Below, piece after piece: positions 57,226 through 64,000 of a stretch of DNA of 64,000 nucleotides. Each line of letters begins with the position of its first letter. Within the stretch, counting starts at the first letter, position 1. Where the stretch lies: assembly GCA_030710605.1 (NCBI GenBank), contig CP092865.1, positions 140,132,005-140,196,004 on the forward strand, in the 5' to 3' direction. The position numbers and the translations under genes were made by a program. Below the pieces are notes generated by a model, which had not been told where the DNA came from, ran no database searches, and saw nothing but the letters and a program-made list of their open reading frames with translations. The stretch comes from Cordylochernes scorpioides. Lineage: Eukaryota; Arthropoda; Arachnida; Pseudoscorpiones; Chernetidae.

Positions 57226-58112
57226 ACGTTGATAGACATGTGAAATTTCCAATTGTTGTCCCCCTCCTGCGGCAAAGCATGCCATCTACGTTTTCTTCGT
57301 TGTTCGCGAAATGCGTGGTGTCGCCGGAGACCCATTGGCGATCTTCCATCAAACTCTGCAGCGGTGGCGCCATGTACATAGTTGTATATTTTAACCATAA
57401 TCATCAACCTCATTGTAAATTTATCATTATCACATAAAGAGTACGGCGGACTGTGCACTTTACATGTATTGACAAGAGGTCAATAAAACTATGTCAATTG
57501 TCTTTCTCTCTCTTTGGTGTCGGCCTCCATCCCGGGGCAATGAAGTTAACCAGTGTGGCGAAGGCTACCATCTACAAGTACCATCTTGGTCTTGAGTAGG
57601 GTAACATCAGCCATCATATCGACCTGCCCACTCTGTGGGAAAGAACTCTCGCAGTCCATCGGTGGTGGAGTCTTTCCCGCGGTGGGAGCCACCAATGACG
57701 ACTTGTATATATTTATATTTATTAATTATTTAGATTTATACCTATTTAATCATATATTTATCATTATATAATCTTATTTATTTATATTTATTCTGTATTT
57801 AACCTTATATAATCTTATATGGACATTGAAATAAAGTAGTTTCAAACTCAATCTCTCTCAGTATTTAGGAACCTAGAACTCAGCATTGAGAAATCGTATT
57901 TCAATATTCGGGTTTGATCAAGTCACAAAGAATGATATTCCGGCTATTTGTTTCTCAAAAGCCATTCAGAATATTGGAAGGAAAACTGTTGTTTAAGAGA
58001 TGAGCTATGCGGAGATGAAATTCAAGATAGGATGTCCCATTGTATTCTAAAATCTTCCCAGCTTCAGGAGGAGAACAAAAATTGGCAGTTTCATACGTCT
58101 ATCAATGTAAAA
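57226..58112. mobile_element. Non-autonomous DNA element with ~42-bp TIRs
   Basis: Left TTGATAGACATGTGAAATTT (57230 on) is matched, inverted, by sequence at 58063-58107, roughly 34 of 41 positions. The inside has no recognised transposase. Confidence 0.6.
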
Positions 58113-58259
58113 AGTCAAAGCTTTTTACAAACATTTCTCTGATTCATTGGCCAATGAAAGCTACCAGTTCCACAGTTATTTTTTTAAAAAGCTGAAAATA
58201 TCGTTTTAAAAAACCTAAAAAGAGAATTTTTTTGTCAAAAGGCGATCCATCAATTAAGT

Positions 58260-58432
58260 TTATATAAAAGGGCGTACCTTATTTTTGACCAATGACAAAT
58301 TTGTTTTCATGTGATCTACAAGAATTTGGAAATTAAATTTACTGTGCAATAAATTGATAAAGAGGGAGCAATCTCTCGAAATATTTAGAGATTTTTTTTT
58401 TCTTTACAGATCCAGGTACGCCCTTTTATATG
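58260..58432. mobile_element. Small MITE, 170 bp
   Basis: Inverted ends TATAAAAGGGCGTACC and GGTACGCCCTTTTATA with an A/T-rich middle. Confidence 0.7.
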
Positions 58433-59334
58433 ACTAAAAAGAGAAGTTGACTAGAAACACGCAGTGTTGGTTATGTATTTCCACTATATATAGCTGTTTA
58501 CCTATTAACGTATTCATATTTTCTATTTCATTGCTTGTTTTTTTCGTCTAAAACTTCGTAATGAGTCTAAAAAAATTATACGAAATGTCCTAATAAAAGA
58601 CTTTTATTGTCCATATTCGGTCGTCCTTTATTCCAAGATCCAGCATTTGTTGTACAACTGACCTTGGATGAGCGTCCTTCTACAATTGTTCGAGATCCTA
58701 TTGTGAGATTCTTCTTTCTGTAATTCTAAAGGAATGCTTCAGTGAACGTCCTAAACACCACTCTCGACTTTTATTAAGATAAAACTTCAACAGAATGTTG
58801 AAAATAATTGTCTATCTCTCAGTAGAGATATTTTAGCTTTTAAAATAAAATTAAAATATTTATATATGTATGTGGTATAATAAGTGGGGAAAGAGAAATA
58901 ATCACACCACAATTTGTAGAAGGAACCCAGGCAACCAGAGAGAGAGAGCCGGGCGGCCGTTCGTGTCGCACACAATCCCCAACTGTCTTAAAAGTCCCGA
59001 GGTGTTAAGTGACAAGCCCCAGTAGTCGCCCCTTGGAATGTCGCTGATGTCTCAAGTGACCGGTCCTTACCCTCCCGTCTCTCATTGGGTTGACTGTAGG
59101 CTTGCTTTATTATTCCTGGAAGAGTATATATTATGACATGTATATATTGTCACAGAATGTGTTGGTCTACTCGGTGAAATTATCATCAATCACATGATGT
59201 CAGCATTTTATTTGTAAATTGTTTAGATATTTCTCAGTTGTATTTTGGCGATCTGGGGAAATTTGTAAATATTTTCCTTGTTAAAATAAATTAGTTTTAT
59301 GATTACTTGTTCTGGTCTGACTTATAATCTTGAT
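58433..59334. other. No gene seen
   Basis: Mixed composition; 58920-59090 is GC-richer. Short frames are unconvincing. 59150-59310 has an LTR-like layout (TGTCACAGAATG..., AATAAA near 59285) but no partner, so it is not called. Confidence 0.35.
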
Positions 59335-59640
59335 ATGGACCAAAAGGAGGAGGGGGAGCAGTAACAAGCTCGCTAAAAAACCTGGGTTCAGCTGGCCCGG
59401 CTGATAGTACCCTGTAAGGGCTCCTAATCTAGGGATACAGGATGAGCAGCGTTTGTACTCCATGTTAGGAGCAGCTGCACATGGCGTCTGTTCCTCATGT
59501 CAGAGGCGGCCATTTATATTGAAGCTAAGTCGGCCTGCCACTGAGTAGTGCCCCCAGTCTTAATGACAAAGGCAAACGCATTCTACTTCACCCAGTGCCC
59601 TAATATGATTGAGTGAAGCTAAGAAAGAAGAAGATATGGA
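59335..59640 (-). repeat. Unclassified interspersed repeat X (copy 2)
   Basis: Reverse complement of 34136-34505 with substitutions and small indels. Confidence 0.75.
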
Positions 59641-60040
59641 GCAATCAAATATAGACATGAAGCCAATCTCCCAGTACGGTACAACTATATATGTATATAT
59701 ATACCCATTCCTATTTTGTATATCTGTATTTTCATTATTATATATTTGCATATCCATATATATTTGCATACCATAGTCAAAAGCTAAACAAACGTGATTA
59801 TTTTACACCAATCAGTTACACGGTGATGGCTTTAAGATTTGAACAGACTCCTTTCAAATTTACACAAAATGTTATTTATTTAATTCAATTGATTCAAATA
59901 AACTTGATTTAAGCGAAGGTTGTACATTCTACATGTTGAGGTAATCTATGCACCCCCCGTATAATGATAATACACATTCGATGAGAGAATATATTTGCAC
60001 TCTATGTAATATTATACATTCTACATAAGAAATTAAAGCT
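59641..60040. other. AT-rich, no gene seen
   Basis: Contains a TATATATG run around 59687-59700; otherwise nothing recognised. Confidence 0.4.
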
Positions 60041-60044
60041 ATTT

Positions 60045-60220
60045 TTCACGCGAATGTTTCTTTCTAAAATAAAACCATTTTATACTGCCCTTACTGCAAT
60101 GATAAAATAATAGGAGGGGGCCTGGCTAATCATTTTATCATTGCAGTAAGGGCAGTAGAATTTGTTTTATTAAAAAAAAAAAAGAAATAAACATTCGCGT
60201 CAAAACTAGTTTCAATTTTT
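60045..60220. mobile_element. Foldback MITE, M1-related short form
   Basis: Arms CACGCGAATGTTTCTTTCTA and inverted; CTGCCCTTACTGCAATGATA around a short GGAGGGGGCCTGGC centre. Confidence 0.75.
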
Positions 60221-60281
60221 TATAGTGAATGACGTTCTAATGTCTAATGTTAAATGTCTAATGTGTCATATTAAAAGAAAA

Positions 60282-60475
60282 TAAGATCTAATCCAGATAA
60301 TTTATTAGTTTGTGACGTTTCGGAAACATTGTCACCATCATCAGACAAAAGAATAATTATTCTTATAAAATTATAATAATTAAAAGATTTTATTCTTTTG
60401 TCTGATGATGGTGACAATGTTGTTGCCGAAACGTCACACACTAATAATTTATCTGGATTAGGTCTTATTTTCTTT
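60282..60475. mobile_element. Foldback MITE, family M2 (copy 2)
   Basis: Arms AAGATCTAATCCAGATAATT with inner GACGTTTCGG and TGTCACCATCATCAGACAAA. Confidence 0.8.
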
Positions 60476-60689
60476 TATTATAATCTATAATCCAAATTGT
60501 GCCTTATCAATGTGTCATATTAATACACACACGCATTCTACATGTTGAATTTATCTATGCCCACTCTATGTGTGATGATGATATATTTGATCATAGAATA
60601 TATATGCTCTATGTAAATAAGGTGAAAATTTCTATTAAGTATAAAATTAAAATATGTTGTTGTTGCTTATTCCTCAAATCGTTTAAACA

Positions 60690-60979
60690 ATCTCCATTAG
60701 GTTCCATTGTCTCAGCTTTTCTATTATAGTCCTGGGGTTTTCTCAGAGGTCTTTTTTGGAGGATTTGATACAATTCAATAGATGTTCAGGACTGGCAGTC
60801 TGGGAATCGCATTTGAGGCATTTCGGGAATGTTTTGTTTTTTTCCATTAAATTTGAGCATTCTAAGATGTCCTGTTCGTAAAAATAGAAACAGTAGCAAT
60901 GCGTTTCTTTATTTGTTACAAGTGCAAGCTTTCGGATCTTTATAATGCCTGTGGAAGGATTATAAAGATCCGTTAGCAT
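60690..60979 (-). pseudogene. C-terminal tail of a LINE polyprotein
   Basis: Minus-strand frame CLKCDSQTASPEHLLNCI followed, after a stop, by ENPRTIIEKLRQWNLMEIV and stop: the Cys-x2-Cys...H...C motif and short C-terminal segment of RNase H-bearing non-LTR elements. Confidence 0.6.
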
Positions 60980-61008
60980 GCACTTGTAACAAATAAAGAA
61001 ACGTATTG
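60901..61008. repeat. Inverted repeat in LINE tail
   Basis: GTTTCTTTATTTGTTACAAG and its inverted copy about 60 bp on, with GGATCTTTATAAT-type sequence also inverted inside. Confidence 0.75.
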
Positions 61009-61082
61009 CTAATGTTTATATTTTTATTTTATGTAAATAAGTGTTCTCTAGCACATAGAGCATCTACATCCATCCATCCTAC

Positions 61083-61564
61083 CTGAGGTTCTCCCCGCCT
61101 TCCGCCACCTCGAAGTCGAGCTGCCGAGGCAAGGTGAGAACAAACGACCTCAGATGTGCCAGCTCGAGTACCCGCCACAGATGGGAGTCGTTGCATTGCT
61201 CGGCAGGGTCGAGGTTGAGTCGCAGCGAGCCGGCAAAGACGAAGGGTTCCTGCGGGATGACTGTGAGACGGGAGCGGAGCGTGTGCAGACCCAGGCGGGC
61301 GATGTCTACCCCGTCCACCACCACGGAGCCCTCCGTCACCTCCAGGACACGGAAGAGCGCCAAGGCCAGCGAGGACTTCCCGGAACCAGTACGGCCTACC
61401 AACCCCACCTTCTCTTTGGACTCGATGGACACCGATACCTGGCGCAGGGCAGGATCGGCTTCAGGGCGATGTCGGGCCGTCAGACCTTCGAACTGAATCT
61501 CCCCTCGCTCTGGCCATTCTACGTCTCCTAGGGCCAGGGCGTCCTCTTCCAGTTGCCAGGGATC
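61083..61564 (-). CDS. ABCC transporter, NBD2 first exon
   Basis: 482 bp, phase 0 after ACAG acceptor (61565-61566), GT donor at 61081-61082. Encodes DPWQLEED... linker, then NBD2: GRTGSGKSS (Walker A), IPQEP (Q-loop), to AEGGENL before the signature. Compared with human MRP1 two exons appear fused here. The aromatic A-loop residue (Tyr in RYRED of MRP1) is His in ARHRPEAD, which may weaken adenine stacking. High GC. Confidence 0.94.
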
Positions 61565-61599
61565 CTGTACAAGCTGTCTATAGCAACCATGAAGCACGA

Positions 61600-61860
61600 A
61601 GGTTTCGAATGAAACAAACTTTCTACTGTCCCTACTGTGATTAAACAATATGGGAGGACAGCTCATCACCCGCATGACGAACCGCTGGGAGGATTCGTTC
61701 ATTTAATTCACCAGCCCGCGAGCTTTTTAAAGCATTAATACTGTATTGGACGATTCTGCTTATGTATACGACACTGTGAAAGGTAGAATCTATGTTATGG
61801 TATTTGAGAAAACTATAATTAGGGCAGTAGAATCACACTCATGGACAAAACTTAAGAAAT
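61600..61860. mobile_element. M1-related MITE in ABCC intron
   Basis: Centre GACGAACCGCTGGGAGGA between degraded arms; homologous to the intron after the stray exon at 13.2-13.5 kb. Confidence 0.6.
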
Positions 61861-61905
61861 TTGTATCTTTTAGCATGTATAGCCACAATGTACCAGTCTC
61901 CTCAC

Positions 61906-62007
61906 CTCAATGGGCAACATATGGTACTCCAGGATCCTCTCGACAGCCACGATGTCGTTCTCCAGCTCCGAGCTCATGCGGACCATCCAGTTGAGGGTCG
62001 CCGTCAC
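61906..62007 (-). CDS. ABCC transporter, 102-bp exon (TMD2 end/linker)
   Basis: 34 codons, [20 protein letters not shown]...LPIE, AG acceptor (CTACTAG) and GTGAGG donor. Matches MRP1 [20 protein letters not shown], including exon length and phase. Separated from the next exon upstream by a 57-bp intron. Confidence 0.95.
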
Positions 62008-62064
62008 CTAGTAGCCACCCTGCGACATCAACAACCGCTGGGACGACCGTGCTGAGGTACTTAC

Positions 62065-62191
62065 CGTGAAGGCGTAGCTGATGGCCAGCCCGACCTGTCC
62101 TGGGGTCAGCCTCTCCTTCTCCAGCACGGCAAAGAGAGCGGCGAAGAACACGATGAAGTTTCCGCAGAGTTCCAGCCGAATAGCCAGCCAC
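62065..62191 (-). CDS. ABCC transporter, 127-bp exon (TMD2)
   Basis: ACAG acceptor, G completing Arg, then WLAIRLELCGNFIVFFAALFAVLEKERLTPGQVGLAISYAFT, GTAAGT donor. A hydrophobic helix of the second membrane domain (MRP1: [23 protein letters not shown]). Confidence 0.95.
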
Positions 62192-62439
62192 CTGTCCCGT
62201 TCAAGCTATTAGCCTTGATTTTCATTTAGGGAAAAAAGCTTCCATGGATAAGATTATTTTATATATCTTTCATTAACTAAAGCTTTCGGAGCTTGGAGCC
62301 CTTCTATAGTTATCTTGCAATATTCTCTCCTGTAGAAGGGTTCCAAATCAAGAAAAATCTTGAGGTAATAAAATATCCGTCAAATCTCTACGAACAGACA
62401 CACACGACGCGTCCACATTGCACCGGCTATGGCGAATGG
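62192..62439. other. Intron, no gene seen
   Basis: AT-rich intron sequence with a short imperfect inverted repeat around GAAGGGTTCCAAATCAAG / GGAGCCCTTCTATAG. Confidence 0.4.
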
Positions 62440-62975
62440 TTAAAACAAGGAACTGTGGCTCTGTTGAGGGGTGCTGTTGCGGACTGAGTGACGTCAGCAC
62501 GCGTGACCGACGCATCCGACAAATGGCGTTGGCGGCCCAAAGTCTACTAATGCCGTCATTTTATCTGGATATGCAGGACACTCTTTTTAGCAGATCACCC
62601 CTGATTCGTATGACAGCCCAATGATACGTGGTTGACGTGCTGCGGCCATTGGCGCTACCCTTTTTACAGGGGATACCAAATGCCACTTTTCAGCAGATAA
62701 CGCCCGACCTCCCACAACAGCCAACATGTCCTGTATGACACCTCATTGTTTCCATGGCCACCAGTCTCTTCTGATATCTGACCTATAGAACACGTCTGGG
62801 ACCAATTAGACGTCGTTTGTGTACGCTGCCACAGCCGCGTTTAGAAGATGAACTATGGCTGATGGTTGACAGGGAATGGGCAGCCATCCTTCTGGGTACC
62901 ATCCGCATTGAGTCAGTGCCAAGACATATTGCTGCCTGCATAGCCGCCCGCGGTAGTCCCACAACATATTGAGTG
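62440..62975 (+). pseudogene. Tc1/mariner transposase relic
   Basis: Broken plus-strand frames: RDRRIRQMALAAQ near 62510 resembles the second helix-turn-helix linker; LGPIRRRLCTLPQPR near 62800 and RIESVPRHIAACIAARG near 62910 match the PIEHVWDxLGRR... and R.I.SMPRRI.ACI.ARG segments at the end of Tc1-type transposases. Stops throughout; catalytic Asp residues not recoverable. Confidence 0.7.
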
Positions 62976-63199
62976 GACAGCGATGTCGCTCAGTGTATAG
63001 GTGTATTCTGTTCTAATAAAGATCATTCATTGTTTGTCACTGCGGTATTCTCTTTACGCAAATTTTCTCCCCACTAATTCTTTGTGTTTCAAATTCACTG
63101 TCACGTAGTGTATAAAGGATAAAATATAAGTTATAATTGCCCATAATTCATTCATTATATAAAATTTGCCTACAATATACACATACATATAAATTTTTC

Positions 63200-63330
63200 T
63201 CTTTTTTAAAATAAAACAAACTTCTCACTGTTTATACTGAGATATAAAATATTAGAGGGTCCTGGTTCATCAGTGGTGAACCCTCCCAGCGGTTACACCA
63301 GTTTAGTATGCCTATACCACTTCAATATTA
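63200..63330. mobile_element. M1-related MITE fragment
   Basis: Contains the M1 centre in reverse: GTTCATCAGTGGTGAACCCT and CCCAGCGGTTACACCAGTTT. Confidence 0.6.
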
Positions 63331-63409
63331 GGTTTCACTGTACCGAAGCTTTACTTATAGTGTCTTGGTACCATTCCAATATCCGTGTAGAGAGAGTGCA
63401 GGGACGTGC

Positions 63410-63609
63410 CTGTTGGCCATGAGCGATGGGTAGACACAGCTGTGGTTGCGGTCCACCAGTTGCTGGAAGTGCTGCACGAAATGAGGCTGGACCCTGAATG
63501 CCCGGACGGTAGCCATTCCCTGCAGGGTCTCGCTGAAGTACGAGATGATGGGAGACTTGGAATTGGAGTCGAGGCGTTTCAGCTGTCTGGCCGACGCCCC
63601 GTAGAGCCT
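63410..63609 (-). CDS. ABCC transporter, 200-bp exon (TMD2)
   Basis: Encodes RLYGASARQLKRLDSNSKSPIISYFSETLQG...YPSLMAN, matching MRP1 [31 protein letters not shown]. Acceptor GGTGGCAG. After AACAG comes GCACGT, so the donor appears to be GC rather than GT; the next exon supplies the single G that completes Arg, which fixes this junction. Confidence 0.9.
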
Positions 63610-63660
63610 CTGCCACCGGCGTCAACACTCGCGCTGTGTCAACTCTGGGATATCTCTCAC

Positions 63661-63971
63661 CTGAACGAGGAAGTAGAGCAGACCCAGCGGTGCGATGACT
63701 GCCAGGAACCCCGGTGTCTGGAAGGAGATGAGCGCCAGCGTGGCTATCACCTGGAGCATACACACCAGCCAGGAGCGGAAGGTGACCGGGATGGCAGCGT
63801 CCACGGCGTCGAGGTCCCGGGAGAAGCGGCTGAGAACGTGTCCGCGGCTTGTCACCTCGAACCACGGCAGGGGACAGCGCAGAACGCGACAGAGCAGCCC
63901 CGAATGGACGATCCGCGAAGCACGCGTGCTAGCGCCAACTAAGAGTAGCGATGCCACGAGCACGCAAAGCC
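63661..63971 (-). CDS. ABCC transporter, TMD2 exon at window edge
   Basis: TTTTAG acceptor (63972), then LCVLVASLLLVGASTRASRIVHSGLLCRVLRCPLPWFEVTSRGHVLSRFSRDLDAVD...LGLLYFLVQ, GTGAGA donor. Matches the MRP1 intracellular loop of TMD2 ([23 protein letters not shown]) with PWFEVTSRGHVLSRFS. Upstream exons lie beyond 64000. Confidence 0.93.
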
Positions 63972-64000
63972 CTAAAACACACAGTCCTCGAATTGTGCAG

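Noticed and set aside
59157-59320. Solo LTR
   Set aside because: TG start and AATAAA present, but no matching partner, no clear end and no target duplication.
61134-61531. Plus-strand frames of 120-125 codons
   Set aside because: Shadows of the GC-rich ABCC NBD2 exon on the minus strand.

Overview
The window is eukaryotic, almost certainly from an invertebrate animal. It has GT-AG introns, exons of an ABC-C (MRP-type) transporter, BEL/Pao LTR elements (known only from animals), Helitrons, hAT, Tc1/mariner and several foldback MITE families. Species cannot be read from the sequence. A degraded LINE tail at 60.8 kb resembles elements I associate with arthropods, but that is weak. It is a draft assembly: exactly 100 N at 10956-11055, and many frameshifts in otherwise young elements.

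Host genes. The only clear host gene is the 3' half of an ABCC transporter on the minus strand, seven exons from 63971 down to the stop codon at 44410. They cover part of the second membrane domain and all of nucleotide-binding domain 2. Its introns are full of transposons, including a 14.2 kb intron (46879-61082). A 102-bp exon of this gene recurs, identical by eye but in the opposite orientation, at 13100-13201. A possible last exon of an unknown plus-strand gene (48037-48190) lies inside the big intron. Two related unrecognised ORFs converge at 12.0-12.96 kb.

Layout. 0.2-6.8 kb: complete LTR element ('A0') with apparently identical LTRs and one 2.4-kb ORF that has protease-like, RNase H-like and integrase zinc-finger parts but no RT or integrase catalytic core. 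6.8-11 kb: segment related to 29.6-31.4 and 38.6-41.6 kb, with MITEs and a dead LINE. 11-15.2 kb: gap, two small ORFs, stray ABCC exon, a TIR-derived satellite and GT-rich sequence. 15.3-29.2 kb: a four-deep nest, MITE containing gypsy-A, containing BEL-1 (minus), containing BEL-2 (plus), each LTR element with an exact target-site duplication. 30.0-31.3 kb: hAT with 8-bp duplications. 31.8-38.2 kb: at least three Helitrons plus tandem repeats. 38.6-43 kb: second LINE/MITE copy, foldback elements and a 5S-like sequence. 44.4-64 kb: ABCC locus with gypsy-C, element D, MITEs, a large inverted repeat and a Tc1 relic.

Main points. Two LTR elements (A0 and D) have large open frames but lack the reverse-transcriptase core. 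D keeps an apparently complete integrase triad and pairs a BEL/Pao-type Gag with a gypsy-type protease/integrase. A0 and D share a 12-nt motif just inside their 5' LTRs, suggesting related non-autonomous elements mobilised in trans. Gypsy-A has a 5' LTR whose middle is replaced by 91 bp of its own integrase gene. One Helitron carries three tandem copies of its 3' end.
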